Part shown: positions 7,502 through 15,833 of the stretch, piece after piece
How the letters are laid out: the number at the start of each line of letters is the position of its first letter
Numbering within the stretch: position 1 is the stretch's first letter
NCBI RefSeq assembly: GCF_018780565.1
Contig: NZ_JADMJN010000005.1
Location: 310,001-374,000 of the forward strand
DNA length: 64,000 nucleotides
Reading direction: 5' to 3'
DNA from: Rhodoferax sp.
GTDB taxonomy: Bacteria > Pseudomonadota > Gammaproteobacteria > Burkholderiales > Burkholderiaceae_C
Notes under the pieces: generated by a model
The model's input: the letters and a program-made list of their open reading frames with translations, nothing else
What the model was told of the DNA's origin: nothing
Database searches by the model: none
Translations under genes and position numbers: made by a program

Positions 7502-7717
7502 ATGAAACCCGGCAACCCTCCGCTGCAATCCGTTCGCTTGTTGGATCAGTTGCGCGAGCGCATTCGGTACATGCACTATAGCCTCAGTACCGAGAAGGTT
7601 TACCTGTACTGGGTGCGTCTCTTTATCCGTTGGTCAGGGCGCAATGGTCAGATGCTGGCAACCGAGCGTATTCGCACCGCGCCGGAGGTGAGGGATGCTT
7701 TGAGTGCCGTGGCATGA
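7502..7717 (+). pseudogene. intI: Integron integrase IntI, truncated after the N-terminal SAM-like domain
   Basis: From [17 protein letters not shown] onward the frame matches IntI almost position for position: [20 protein letters not shown] and WVRLFIRW. IntI1 reads [33 protein letters not shown] over the same stretch in general pattern. Homology ends near residue 45 (about 7637), and the remaining 26 residues are unrelated, so the catalytic tyrosine recombinase domain (Arg-His-Arg-Tyr) is gone. The stop TGA overlaps the ATG of the radical SAM gene. The relic cannot recombine cassettes by itself. Confidence 0.85.
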
Positions 7718-8826
7718 AAGAAGTTGGCATCCCCATCCATGCCATCAAGGGCCGGGGCGCTGCCACACGCCTGGCGCATCGATTTGAATCGGTCGAGCGT
7801 GATGCATTTGACGATGGCTGGGGCACGCTGCAAGAGTCCGCGCCCGATGGGCCGCAGCCCCTGGCCACTGAGGTGATGCTGGAAGAAGCCAAAAGCGCCA
7901 TCACGCGCAACGATTCGCCCGACATTCACTTCGATTACGGGCTCAATCCGTACCGGGGTTGCGAGCACGGTTGTGTGTACTGCTACGCGCGGCCTACGCA
8001 CAGTTACCTGAACCTGTCGCCCGGGCTGGACTTTGAAACCAAAATCATCGCCAAGCGCAATCTGGCTGCTGTGCTGGCGCGTGAGTTGAGTGCGCGCAGC
8101 TATGTGCCGCAGCAAATCGTCATTGGTTCGGCCACCGATGCCTACCAACCGCTGGAGCGCGAGCTGCGCATCACCCGCAGTGTGCTGGAGCTTCTGCACA
8201 CGTGTCATCACCCCTTGGCGCTGGTGACCAAGGGCAGCGGCGTCGAGCGTGACCTGGACCTGCTCGGCCCCATGGCGGCGCGCAAGCTGGCAGCGGTGTA
8301 CGTGACGATCACCACGCTGGATGGCGAGTTGGCCCGCAAGCTGGAGCCGCGCGCAGCTGCACCGCACCGGCGTCTGCGCACCATCCGCACGCTGGCCGCG
8401 GCCGGGGTGCCGGTGGGCGTGAGTGTGGCGCCACAAATTCCTTTTATCAATGACGACATGGAGCAGGTGCTGGCAGCAGCCTATGACGCTGGTGCACGCA
8501 GTGCTTTCTACACGGTGCTGCGCCTGCCCTGGGAGCTGAACCCACTGTTTCAGGAGTGGCTGGGTTTGCATTACCCGCAGCGTGCCGCCCGCGTGATGGC
8601 GCGCATCCAGGAGATGCACAACATGGACCGCGACGCACGGCATCAAGGCAAGGTTTACGACAGCAACTTTGCCTCCCGCATGAAGGGGCGGGGGCTGTGG
8701 GCCGATTTGATTCATCAGCGCTTTGAAAAAACCTGTGCCCGCCTGGGCTTGAACCGGGAGCGGGTGGCGCTGGATGTCACACAGTTTCGCCCTTCATTGC
8801 TGCACGGGCAGGGCAGCCTGTTTTAA
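7714..8826 (+). CDS. PA0069-family radical SAM protein (SplB-like)
   Basis: A 370-residue radical S-adenosylmethionine protein. The cluster motif CEHGCVYC (Cys83, Cys87, Cys90) binds the [4Fe-4S] centre, and [12 protein letters not shown] is the diagnostic start of the PA0069 / COG1533 group. [17 protein letters not shown] and DDGWGTL match the conserved N-terminus, so start 7714 is preferred over a frame extension to 7630. Members look like spore photoproduct lyase relatives, but the reaction is unknown. The ATG overlaps the stop of the truncated integrase, so the integron deletion ended exactly at this gene. No good ribosome site precedes it, and expression may depend on read-through from the intI promoter. 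Confidence 0.88.
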   Translation: MKEVGIPIHAIKGRGAATRLAHRFESVERDAFDDGWGTLQESAPDGPQPLATEVMLEEAKSAITRNDSPDIHFDYGLNPYRGCEHGCVYCYARPTHSYLNLSPGLDFETKIIAKRNLAAVLARELSARSYVPQQIVIGSATDAYQPLERELRITRSVLELLHTCHHPLALVTKGSGVERDLDLLGPMAARKLAAVYVTITTLDGELARKLEPRAAAPHRRLRTIRTLAAAGVPVGVSVAPQIPFINDDMEQVLAAAYDAGARSAFYTVLRLPWELNPLFQEWLGLHYPQRAARVMARIQEMHNMDRDARHQGKVYDSNFASRMKGRGLWADLIHQRFEKTCARLGLNRERVALDVTQFRPSLLHGQGSLF

Positions 8827-8845
8827 GCGGGGCAGTCCAGGGGCC

Positions 8846-10210
8846 TCAGGTGGGCCAGGTGGACCCGTGTTCGGGAACCATGGCGCGCCAGCCCAGTTCA
8901 TGCTTGATGCGCTTGCGCAGTTCGTCCGATGCGCCGAGCTCGCCATGCACCACATAGACCTGATCGGGCGCCTGGGGCATGGAGCGCAACCATGTCAGGA
9001 TCTGGCTGGCGTCCGCATGGGCCGAGGCCGATTGCAGTTGCACAACCTCGGCATTGACCTCCACATCGCGTCCATGAATGCGCACGGTTTTGGCACCACT
9101 GGCCAGCGTGGCGCCGCGCGTGCCGGGGGCCTGGTAGCCGGTCAGGATGATCATGTTGCGGTGGTTGCCAGCGTAGAGAGCCAGGTGGTGCAACACGCGC
9201 CCACCGGTGGCCATGCCGCTGGCCGACAGAATCACCATGGGGCCGTGCCGGCTGGCCAGGGCGCGCGATTCATCGGTGCTGTTGACCATGGTGGCCGAGT
9301 GTGTCAGAGCATGGGCATCCTTGGTGCTGAGCCGGTGTTCCCCGAGGTGATGTTCAAACAAATGCGTGGTGTGCACCGCCATCGGGCTGTCCAGAAAAAT
9401 CGGCAGCGATTTGGGTATGTCACCACTCGCCTTGAGCAGGTGGATGGCATGCAGCAGGGCCTGCGCCCGCCCTACGGCAAACACGGGCACCACGGCCACG
9501 CCTCCGCGCTTGGCCAGCTTGCGCAAGGCCGGGCCCAGTTCAGCCAGGACGTCTTCCTTGGGGTGTTCGCGGTCGCCATAGGTGGATTCGATCAAGACCG
9601 TGTCTGCCAAGGGTGGCCGGTCCGGTGGGTTCATGATCAGGTCATCGGGCCGCCCCAAATCGCCCGAGAACAGAATGCGCCGGCCGGACACCTCCAGCAG
9701 CAAGCTGGCCGCACCCAGTATGTGGCCGGCCGGGAAAAAGGTGGCGCGCCAGCCGGGCAGGGGGGCAAAGGGCTTGCTGAAGTCCATGGTCTTGATCAGG
9801 GGCAGGCAGTCCAGTGCGTCTTGCCGGGTATACAGCGGCATGGCCGGTGCATGGTTGGTCAGGCCGTGGCGGTTCAAAAAGGCGGCGTCTTCTTCCTGGA
9901 TGTGACCGCTGTCAGGCAGCAGGATGCGGCACAGGTCGCGTGTGCCGGGGGTGGCGTACACGTGGCCTGCGAAACCTTCCTTGGCCAGCAGGGGCAAGTA
10001 GCCGCTGTGGTCCAGGTGGGCGTGGGTCAGCAGCACGGCATCAATCTGGTCCGGCGCCATGGGCAGGGGGGTCCAGTTGCGCAGGCGAAGCTGCTTGTAG
10101 CCCTGGAACAGGCCGCAGTCCACCAGCACGCTCTCCGTGCCATGGCGTACCAGGTACTTGGAACCGGTAACGGTGCCGGTGCCCCCCAGAAATGTAATAT
10201 TGACGCTCAT
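8846..10210 (-). CDS. Beta-CASP metallo-beta-lactamase fold RNase-like protein
   Basis: A 454-residue metallo-hydrolase. LTHAHLDHSG (61-70) is the zinc-binding HxHxDH motif, FPAGHILGAASL and GDLGRPDD supply further ligands, and ESTYGDREH, SASGMATGGRVLHHL and SASAHAD mark the beta-CASP insertion and its motifs A-C. Relatives (YSH1/CPSF73-like, COG1236) are exo- or endoribonucleases; in bacteria their role is mostly uncharacterised. It lies downstream of the dnaJ terminator on the same strand, so it should have its own promoter. Length is normal for the family. Confidence 0.88.
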   Translation of the reverse strand: MSVNITFLGGTGTVTGSKYLVRHGTESVLVDCGLFQGYKQLRLRNWTPLPMAPDQIDAVLLTHAHLDHSGYLPLLAKEGFAGHVYATPGTRDLCRILLPDSGHIQEEDAAFLNRHGLTNHAPAMPLYTRQDALDCLPLIKTMDFSKPFAPLPGWRATFFPAGHILGAASLLLEVSGRRILFSGDLGRPDDLIMNPPDRPPLADTVLIESTYGDREHPKEDVLAELGPALRKLAKRGGVAVVPVFAVGRAQALLHAIHLLKASGDIPKSLPIFLDSPMAVHTTHLFEHHLGEHRLSTKDAHALTHSATMVNSTDESRALASRHGPMVILSASGMATGGRVLHHLALYAGNHRNMIILTGYQAPGTRGATLASGAKTVRIHGRDVEVNAEVVQLQSASAHADASQILTWLRSMPQAPDQVYVVHGELGASDELRKRIKHELGWRAMVPEHGSTWPT

Positions 10211-10253
10211 ATGAGGGACTCCCCTTGGTTTGTTGCCATGGCCAGACTATGCC

Positions 10254-10294
10254 CAAAAAAATGCCGCGAACTGATTCGTATCATTCGCGGCATT
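10254..10294 (-). terminator. Rho-independent terminator of the grpE-dnaK-dnaJ operon
   Basis: Arms AATGCCGCGAA and TTCGCGGCATT (11 base pairs, 13-base loop) are followed on the minus strand by a run of seven T. It lies 39 bases after the dnaJ stop. Confidence 0.88.
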
Positions 10295-10332
10295 CCTGGG
10301 GCATCAGTTTTCCTGATGATCGCTGATGTTCA

Positions 10333-11475
10333 TCAACTGAAAAAGCTCTTCAGTCGGTTGGTCCAGCTGTCGCCACTGGGTGAATGTTTGCTGCCACCCT
10401 TTTTGAGGGATTCGTCAAGTTCACGCAAGAGCTTGCGCTGATGCTCGGTGAGCTTCACAGGTGTTTCCACCAGTATGTGGCAGTACAGGTCACCGGGATA
10501 GCTGGAGCGAACACCCTTGATGCCCTTGCCACGCAGCCGGAATTGCTTGCCGGTTTGCGTGCCTTCTGGGATGTCAATGGCGGCTTTGCCTGCCAGCGTG
10601 GGCACATCGATTTCGCCACCGAGGGAGGCGGTGACGATGCTGATGGGCACCGAGCAGTGGATGTCGTCGCCATCGCGCTCAAAAATGTCGTGCTTCTTGA
10701 GGCGGATTTCAATGTACAGGTCCCCCGCCGGGCCGCCATTGGTGCCGGGTTCGCCGTTGCCCGCGCTGCGGATGCGCATGCCGCCATCGATACCGGCCGG
10801 AATTTTGACTTCCAGCGTTTTCTGCTTCTTGATCTTGCCCTGTCCGTGGCAGGCCGTGCAAGGTTCGGGAATCACCTTGCCCGTGCCCCGGCAGGTGGGG
10901 CAGGTTTGCTGCACGCTGAAGAAGCCCTGACGCATCTGGACCGAGCCCGAGCCGCTGCAGGTGCCGCAGGTCTTGGCTTGTGTGCCCGGCTTTGCGCCGC
11001 TGCCGTGGCAGGTGTCGCAGGAGTCCCAGCTCGGGATACGGATCTGTGCATCCTTGCCCTTGGCTGCTTCTTCCAGCGTCACTTCCATGGCGTAGCTCAG
11101 GTCGCTGCCGCGAAATACCTGGCGTCCGCCACCTGCGGGGCGTCCGCGTTGCTGCCCAAACATGTCGCCAAAAATATCGCCGAAAGCTTCGGCAAATCCG
11201 CCGTATCCCTCACCGCCTGCTCCGCCCGGACCCCGCATATTCGGGTCGACACCGGCGAAGCCGTGCTGGTCGTAGGCCGCGCGTTTTTGCGGGTCCGACA
11301 GCATTTCGTAGGCTTCCTTGGATTCCTTGAACTTTTCCTCGGCCACCTTGGAGGAGTCACCCTGATTGCGGTCAGGGTGATGCTTCATCGCATGTTTGCG
11401 ATATGCCTTTTTGATTTCTTCGTCCGAGGCGTTCTTGGGAACACCCAAAACATCGTAGTAATCTCTTTTTGCCAT
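10333..11475 (-). CDS. dnaJ: Molecular chaperone DnaJ
   Basis: A full-length 380-residue type I J-protein that delivers substrates to DnaK and stimulates its ATPase. The J domain covers residues 5-70 with HPD at 33-35. A Gly/Phe-rich linker ([19 protein letters not shown]) follows, then four zinc-binding repeats [24 protein letters not shown] and CTACHGQG, and two C-terminal beta domains. It lies 91 bases downstream of dnaK with a strong hairpin in the gap, which may lower its expression relative to dnaK. Confidence 0.98.
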   Translation of the reverse strand: MAKRDYYDVLGVPKNASDEEIKKAYRKHAMKHHPDRNQGDSSKVAEEKFKESKEAYEMLSDPQKRAAYDQHGFAGVDPNMRGPGGAGGEGYGGFAEAFGDIFGDMFGQQRGRPAGGGRQVFRGSDLSYAMEVTLEEAAKGKDAQIRIPSWDSCDTCHGSGAKPGTQAKTCGTCSGSGSVQMRQGFFSVQQTCPTCRGTGKVIPEPCTACHGQGKIKKQKTLEVKIPAGIDGGMRIRSAGNGEPGTNGGPAGDLYIEIRLKKHDIFERDGDDIHCSVPISIVTASLGGEIDVPTLAGKAAIDIPEGTQTGKQFRLRGKGIKGVRSSYPGDLYCHILVETPVKLTEHQRKLLRELDESLKKGGSKHSPSGDSWTNRLKSFFS

Positions 11476-11504
11476 GGTCTTTCAGTGCCCGGTTTCAACA
11501 CAAA

Positions 11505-11539
11505 CGCCGCGTTGAACATTCAAGCTGTTCAACGCGGCG
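11505..11539 (-). terminator. Perfect 14-bp hairpin between dnaK and dnaJ
   Basis: Arms CGCCGCGTTGAACA and TGTTCAACGCGGCG are exactly complementary around a 7-base loop. On the minus strand only a short TTTGTG follows, so it looks like a partial terminator or an RNA-stabilising structure at the dnaK 3' end rather than a full stop. Confidence 0.65.
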
Positions 11540-11566
11540 CCTATTTGCAGTGTTCAGCGCAAGCGC

Positions 11567-13519
11567 TTATCCCTTCTTGACTTCTTTCACTTCCGCATCG
11601 ACCACGTTGTCGTCAGCGGCTTGCGCCGAAGAACCCTGTGGGCCAGCGCCACCCGCATCGCCGCCGGCTTGTGCGGCTGCAGCGGCTTCCTTGGCTTGCT
11701 GGTCGGCATACATCTTCTCGCCCAGCTTCTGGCTGACGGTCATCAGTGCAGTGCTCTTCTCGTCAATGTGCGCCTTGTCGTCACCCTTGATGGCTTCTTC
11801 AAGGTGCTTGATCGCTTCTTCGATCTTTTCCTTTTCAGAGGCTTCGAGCTTGTCGCCGTATTCGGTCAGGCTTTTCTTCACGCTGTGCATCGCGGTATCG
11901 GCCTGGTTCTTGGCTTGCACGAGTTCAAGCTTCTTCTTGTCTTCGGCGGCATTGAGTTCGGCATCCTTCACCATTTGCTGGATTTCAGCTTCGCTCAGGC
12001 CGGAGTTGGCCTTGATGGTGATCTTGCTCTCTTTGCCGGTGCCCTTGTCTTTGGCGCCGACGTGCAGAATGCCGTTGGCGTCGATATCGAAAGACACTTC
12101 GATCTGCGGTGTGCCGCGTGCTGCAGGTGGAATGCCTTCGAGGTTGAACTCGCCCAGCATCTTGTTGCCCGATGCAATCTCACGCTCGCCCTGGAACACC
12201 TTGATGGTCACGGCCGGCTGGTTGTCTTCTGCCGTGGAGAAGGTCTGCGCAAACTTGGTCGGGATGGTGGTGTTCTTGGTGATCATCTTGGTCATCACGC
12301 CACCCATGGTTTCAATACCCAGGCTCAAAGGTGTCACGTCAAGCAGGAGCACATCCTTGCGGTCACCGGAGAGCACCTGACCTTGAATGGCAGCGCCAAC
12401 CGCCACGGCTTCGTCGGGGTTCACGTCCTTGCGCGGCTCTTTGCCGAACAGTTCCTTGACCTTTTCCTGCACCTTGGGCATGCGGGTCATACCGCCAACC
12501 AGGATCACGTCATGGATGTCAGAGGCACTGACACCGGCATCTTTCAAAGCCGTGCGGATTGGAGCAATGGTGCGCTCGATCAACTCTTCCACCAGGGATT
12601 CCAGCTTGGCGCGGGTCAACTTGATGTTCAAGTGTTTGGGGCCCGATGCATCAGCGGTGACGTACGGCAGGTTGATGTCGGTCTGCGCGCTGCTGGAGAG
12701 TTCGATCTTGGCCTTCTCAGCGGCTTCTTTCAAACGCTGCAGGGCCAGCACGTCCTTGCCCAAGTCAACGCCTTGCTCTTTCTTGAACTCGGAGATGATG
12801 AAGTCGATGATGCGCTGGTCGAAGTCTTCGCCGCCCAGGAAGGTATCGCCATTGGTGGACAACACTTCGAATTGTTTCTCGCCGTCAACGTCGGCGATTT
12901 CGATGATGGACACGTCGAAGGTGCCGCCGCCAAGGTCATACACGGCAATTTTGCGATCGCCTTTTTCGTTCTTGTCCAGGCCGAAGGCCAGGGCTGCTGC
13001 GGTGGGTTCGTTGATGATGCGCTTGACGTCCAGACCCGCGATGCGGCCTGCATCCTTGGTAGCCTGGCGCTGTGCGTCATTGAAGTAAGCGGGTACCGTG
13101 ATGACGGCTTCCGTCACTTCTTCGCCGAGGTAGTCTTCGGCGGTTTTCTTCATCTTGCGCAGCACGTCGGCGCTGACCTGTTGGGGCGCCATGCGGTTGC
13201 CACGCACTTCAACCCATGCGTCGCCGTTGTCGGCAGCGGCAATCTTGTAGGGCATCAGGTCGATGTCTTTTTGTACTTCTTTTTCGGTGAACTTGCGGCC
13301 GATCAGGCGCTTCACCGCGTACAGGGTATTCTTGGGGTTGGTCACGGCCTGGCGTTTGGCCGAGGCGCCAACCAATACTTCACCGTCTTCCTGGTAAGCA
13401 ATGATCGAGGGTGTGGTGCGCGCACCTTCAGAGTTCTCGATGACTTTGGGCGTGTTGCCCTCCATGATGGCCACGCAGCTGTTGGTGGTGCCCAAATCGA
13501 TGCCGATGATTCTTCCCAT
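11567..13519 (-). CDS. dnaK: Molecular chaperone DnaK (Hsp70)
   Basis: A complete 650-residue Hsp70. [13 protein letters not shown] opens the ATPase domain, with [28 protein letters not shown] and [13 protein letters not shown] at their usual places. The substrate-binding domain follows VDPTPL-like [13 protein letters not shown], and the C-terminal lid ends in a Gly/Ala/Gln-rich linker plus the acidic [12 protein letters not shown] tail of proteobacterial DnaK. It is the middle gene of grpE-dnaK-dnaJ and should be heat induced from the promoter ahead of grpE. It holds a long antisense open frame that is only a codon-usage shadow. Confidence 0.99.
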   Translation of the reverse strand: MGRIIGIDLGTTNSCVAIMEGNTPKVIENSEGARTTPSIIAYQEDGEVLVGASAKRQAVTNPKNTLYAVKRLIGRKFTEKEVQKDIDLMPYKIAAADNGDAWVEVRGNRMAPQQVSADVLRKMKKTAEDYLGEEVTEAVITVPAYFNDAQRQATKDAGRIAGLDVKRIINEPTAAALAFGLDKNEKGDRKIAVYDLGGGTFDVSIIEIADVDGEKQFEVLSTNGDTFLGGEDFDQRIIDFIISEFKKEQGVDLGKDVLALQRLKEAAEKAKIELSSSAQTDINLPYVTADASGPKHLNIKLTRAKLESLVEELIERTIAPIRTALKDAGVSASDIHDVILVGGMTRMPKVQEKVKELFGKEPRKDVNPDEAVAVGAAIQGQVLSGDRKDVLLLDVTPLSLGIETMGGVMTKMITKNTTIPTKFAQTFSTAEDNQPAVTIKVFQGEREIASGNKMLGEFNLEGIPPAARGTPQIEVSFDIDANGILHVGAKDKGTGKESKITIKANSGLSEAEIQQMVKDAELNAAEDKKKLELVQAKNQADTAMHSVKKSLTEYGDKLEASEKEKIEEAIKHLEEAIKGDDKAHIDEKSTALMTVSQKLGEKMYADQQAKEAAAAAQAGGDAGGAGPQGSSAQAADDNVVDAEVKEVKKG

Positions 13520-13587
13520 GATTAACTCCAGTTTTTAGATGTTTTGAACTTGTGGATAACTCGAAATATTTCAAGTCGCAATAGTGA

Positions 13588-14148
13588 TTATTTGGGCGCC
13601 GAGACGGTCACAAGCGCGGGACGCAAGGTGCGGTCTGCAATGGAATAGCCTTTTTGCAGTACGGTGACCACGGTATTGGCCTCATGCTCGGAAGGCACCA
13701 CGCTGATGGCCTGATGCAGATGGGGGTCAAATTTGGCACCGGCGGCCGGGTTGATGGCAATCACCTTATTGCGCTCCAGGGCTGCGAGCAACTGGCGCAA
13801 TGTGGCTTGGGCACCTTCGCGAATCTGCTCGATGGTGGCGTCCTTGATGAGCAGGCCAGCCTCCAGGCTGTCAGTGACCGGCAACAGGCTTTCAGCAAAA
13901 CTCTCCACCGCGAATTTACGGGCCTTCGAGATTTCTTCTTCAGCACGGCGGCGGGCGTTGTCGGCCTCGGCCTTGGCCCGAAGGTACTGATCAGCCAGAT
14001 CGGCGCTCTTGGCCTGCAGTTCAGCCAGATCGGCCTGGGCCTTTGAGAGTGCATCGGACTCGTGAGAGGACTGGGCGGCAACCATTTCCTCGGTGCTTTG
14101 GTAGCCAGACTGGGCTGGATGGGGTTGAGTTGGATTGGTGTCAGACAT
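13588..14148 (-). CDS. grpE: Nucleotide exchange factor GrpE
   Basis: A 186-residue protein starting at [13 protein letters not shown]; a frame extension of 12 residues upstream lacks family similarity. The central long coiled coil ([20 protein letters not shown], then [20 protein letters not shown]) forms the dimer stalk. The C-terminal beta-wing carries the signature [20 protein letters not shown] and LRPALVTV. GrpE releases ADP from DnaK and acts as a thermosensor. It is the first gene of the operon, and a sigma-32 promoter lies 35-60 bases upstream. Confidence 0.97.
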   Translation of the reverse strand: MSDTNPTQPHPAQSGYQSTEEMVAAQSSHESDALSKAQADLAELQAKSADLADQYLRAKAEADNARRRAEEEISKARKFAVESFAESLLPVTDSLEAGLLIKDATIEQIREGAQATLRQLLAALERNKVIAINPAAGAKFDPHLHQAISVVPSEHEANTVVTVLQKGYSIADRTLRPALVTVSAPK

Positions 14149-14182
14149 GCTATGGAGCCAAATTTCAAATACTACGCCCCGC

Positions 14183-14210
14183 AAATGGGGGCGTATGAAG
14201 GCAATTCAAG
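14183..14210 (-). promoter_or_regulatory. RpoH (sigma-32) heat-shock promoter of grpE-dnaK-dnaJ
   Basis: On the minus strand CTTGAA (14210-14205) and CCCCATTT (14190-14183) are separated by 14 bases, matching the sigma-32 consensus CTTGAA-N13-15-CCCCATNT. The -10 part overlaps a 7-base inverted repeat (ACGCCCC / GGGGCGT, 14174-14194). Confidence 0.88.
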
Positions 14211-14240
14211 AGCCGGATTCGGTTCCGGCAATGGCAAAAA

Positions 14241-14594
14241 TCAGCCCGAGAGACCGAGCAGTTCCACGTCAAACTTCAGGGTGGCATTGGGCGGGATGAC
14301 GCCACCGGCACCACGCGAGCCATAGCCCAGGTCAGACGGGATGATGAGGGTGCGGGCACCGCCCACCTTCATGCCGGCCACGCCTTCGTCCCATCCGCGA
14401 ATCACCATGCCGGCGCCCAGTGAGAAGACGAACGGATCGTTGCGGTCTTTGCTGGAGTCGAACTTGGCGCCTTGCACGCCGTCGTTGTAGAGCCAGCCGG
14501 TGTAGTGGACTGTCACGCTCTGGCCTTTGGTCGCTGTTGCGCCTTCTCCGACGGTAGTGTCTTCATATTGCAGGCCGGATGGGGTGGTCGTCAT
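14241..14594 (-). CDS. FKBP-type peptidyl-prolyl cis-trans isomerase
   Basis: A 117-residue single-domain FKBP starting at MTTTPSGLQYEDTTVGEG, chosen because AAGGAA lies about 8 bases upstream and the longer frame has no family similarity. VTVHYTGWLYNDGVQGAKFD, VIRGWDEGVAGMKVGG and LGYGSRGAGGVIPPNATLKF are the conserved ligand-pocket segments, with the active-site aromatic residues in place. No signal peptide is visible, so it is cytoplasmic. It speeds proline isomerisation during folding. A degenerate 43-base element lies immediately upstream, in the leader. Confidence 0.94.
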   Translation of the reverse strand: MTTTPSGLQYEDTTVGEGATATKGQSVTVHYTGWLYNDGVQGAKFDSSKDRNDPFVFSLGAGMVIRGWDEGVAGMKVGGARTLIIPSDLGYGSRGAGGVIPPNATLKFDVELLGLSG

Positions 14595-14609
14595 GAGGTA
14601 TTCCTTGTT

Positions 14610-14652
14610 TGCTATCAAATATGTAGCTGGGCGTGCACGTTTTGCGTGGACG
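14610..14652 (+). repeat. 43-base dispersed element, degenerate copy G
   Basis: TGCTATCAAATATGTAGCTG keeps the TGCTA and AGCTG ends at the standard 20-base spacing. The position of AGGGCY, 17 bases on, reads TGGACG. It occupies the FKBP leader, opposite to that gene's strand. Confidence 0.45.
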
Positions 14653-14733
14653 ACACCCAGAAAACCCGAAATTATGCCAGCAGAGCCTGACGCCAGCGGC
14701 ATTGCCAGTACCCGGAGTCATCAAATAGGGGAC

Positions 14734-14760
14734 AAAAAAAAGACAGGCTGAACCTGTCTT
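14734..14760 (-). terminator. Rho-independent terminator of the HxlR-type regulator gene
   Basis: Arms AAGACAGG and CCTGTCTT around a 5-base loop, followed on the minus strand by eight T. It lies 58 bases after the stop of the regulator gene at 14819. Confidence 0.88.
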
Positions 14761-14818
14761 CTGGAGGCAACGCCCACTGCGGGTGCGATGGGTGAGCGCT
14801 TTCCCGGTCAGATGGCCG

Positions 14819-15133
14819 TTACGGCTTGACCTTCTTGGCTTGGGTGCTGGCCCATTTGGCCGCAAACGCGGGCAGATCGCCCAGGCGTTTGAGCAGGTCT
14901 GCACCCGAGGAGGTCACGATGTAGCCGGTATTGCCGTGGCTGACGAGGCCAGCTTCGCGCAATTCCTTGATACGTGTGTTCAAGGTATTGGGGGTAATGC
15001 CGCCAACGCTGTCTTGCAACAGCCGAAAGGTCTGGGCGTGCCCATCCTTCAAGGCCCACAGTACCCGGATGGCGTACCGTGACTCGAGCAGGCCCAGCAA
15101 CTGACCGACTGCGGCATTTTCTTTGGAACTCAT
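14819..15133 (-). CDS. Small winged-helix regulator, HxlR-like
   Basis: A 104-residue protein that is one winged helix-turn-helix domain. ESRYAIRVLWALKDGHAQTF, then RLLQDSVGGITPNTLNTRIK and ELREAGLVSHGNTGYIVT follow the HxlR pattern of scaffold helix, recognition helix and wing; DLLKRLGDLPAFAAKW is the dimer helix. No redox-sensing cysteine is present, unlike HypR-type members. It is monocistronic, with its own terminator. Targets are not evident; the upstream 200 bases hold a degenerate copy of the 43-base element and no clear operator. Confidence 0.8.
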   Translation of the reverse strand: MSSKENAAVGQLLGLLESRYAIRVLWALKDGHAQTFRLLQDSVGGITPNTLNTRIKELREAGLVSHGNTGYIVTSSGADLLKRLGDLPAFAAKWASTQAKKVKP

Positions 15134-15252
15134 TAAACGGCTCTCCTCAAAGCGTTGGTTGTTCGCCGGGGTGTTTTAACTTGTCAGGGGCATCGGCTTT
15201 CGAAGCCCGCAGTTTTCCGGCGTGACCAGAAACTATAACGTAGATTTTTGCC

Positions 15253-15295
15253 TGCTACAAGTTTCATAGCTGTCTTTAGCCATTTAGCGTGGGCA
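15253..15295 (+). repeat. 43-base dispersed element, degenerate copy H
   Basis: TGCTACAAGTTTCATAGCTG has the standard 20-base left half, and TGGGCA replaces AGGGCY at the correct 17-base spacing. Intergenic, between two regulator genes. Confidence 0.5.
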
Positions 15296-15341
15296 ATGCA
15301 CATTAAAAACCGCAAAAGAGGCGATGGAAGTTGCGGCAAAA

Positions 15342-15797
15342 CTACTTGTAGATCTTTTTCAACAAGCGCATCAGGGTCTTTCGTTCTGTCGCGCTCAGTG
15401 CCGAGGTGCTTTCTTTTTCCAGTTGAGCGGCTGTTTTTTCTGCCTGGCGCATCATGTCCAGGCCCGCTGTGGTGGGGTGCAGCCCCATGGCGCGACCATC
15501 ATGTGGATGGGGCCTGCGGGCAATCAGGGCGCGCTTTTCCATGGCATTGACCATGCCGACAAGGTTGGGCGCCAGTATGCCCAGGGTGCTGCACAACTGA
15601 CGGGAGGTAATGCCGGGGTTGTGCACGACGAGTGACAGCACCGAGAAATCAACCGGACGCAAGTCGTAGATGGCCATGCGCTCCAGAAACTCGCCAATGA
15701 TGACCAGCGCTGCCCGACGCGAGTTGTAGCCGACCAGGGTTTCCAGGTAGCTGGTATCGACTTTATCTACGAAAGGTGGCTGGGTCTGGTCGTCCAT
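15342..15797 (-). CDS. MarR family transcriptional regulator, likely of the hydroxycinnamate operon
   Basis: A 151-residue MarR protein. LRPVDFSVLSLVVHNPGITS and QLCSTLGILAPNLVGMVNAM form the winged helix, with the conserved wing sequence HPHDGRAMGLHPT. It is the last gene of a same-strand run starting at the hydratase gene (27515), 36 bases after the acyl-CoA dehydrogenase. MarR regulators that respond to hydroxycinnamoyl-CoA (for example CouR, FerC/FerR types) are well known in such clusters, so a comparable role is plausible, but the ligand cannot be read from sequence. Confidence 0.88.
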   Translation of the reverse strand: MDDQTQPPFVDKVDTSYLETLVGYNSRRAALVIIGEFLERMAIYDLRPVDFSVLSLVVHNPGITSRQLCSTLGILAPNLVGMVNAMEKRALIARRPHPHDGRAMGLHPTTAGLDMMRQAEKTAAQLEKESTSALSATERKTLMRLLKKIYK

Positions 15798-15833
15798 AGG
15801 GCGTCAAGGGGGAAAGCCGGGGATCATACAGAC

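Larger units (their letters stand above)
6286..7717. mobile_element. Remnant integron: truncated intI, attI-like region, two gene cassettes
   Basis: The order is classical. A truncated integron integrase (7502-7717) is transcribed rightward, and two cassettes are transcribed leftward from an attI-like region between them. Cassette 1 (HEPN-like gene) starts at GTTAGAGC (7367-7360), and its attC begins with the exact complement GCTCTAAC (6878-6871). Cassette 2 (RidA-like gene) starts at GTTGGGCGTC, and its 3' site begins with the exact complement GACGCCCAAC (6355-6346). This pairing of each cassette's 5' end with its own attC R'' site is the hallmark of real cassettes. The left end is eroded. 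Confidence 0.8.

Noticed and set aside
11621..13525. Long open frame antisense to dnaK (634 codons)
   Set aside because: It mirrors the codon usage of dnaK and has no family similarity or ribosome site. Similar antisense frames at 8774-10441 and 18265-20049 were rejected for the same reason.
13520..13587. A second sigma-32 promoter directly before dnaK
   Set aside because: CTTGAAA is present at 13575-13569 on the minus strand, but no CCCCAT-like -10 lies at the right distance.
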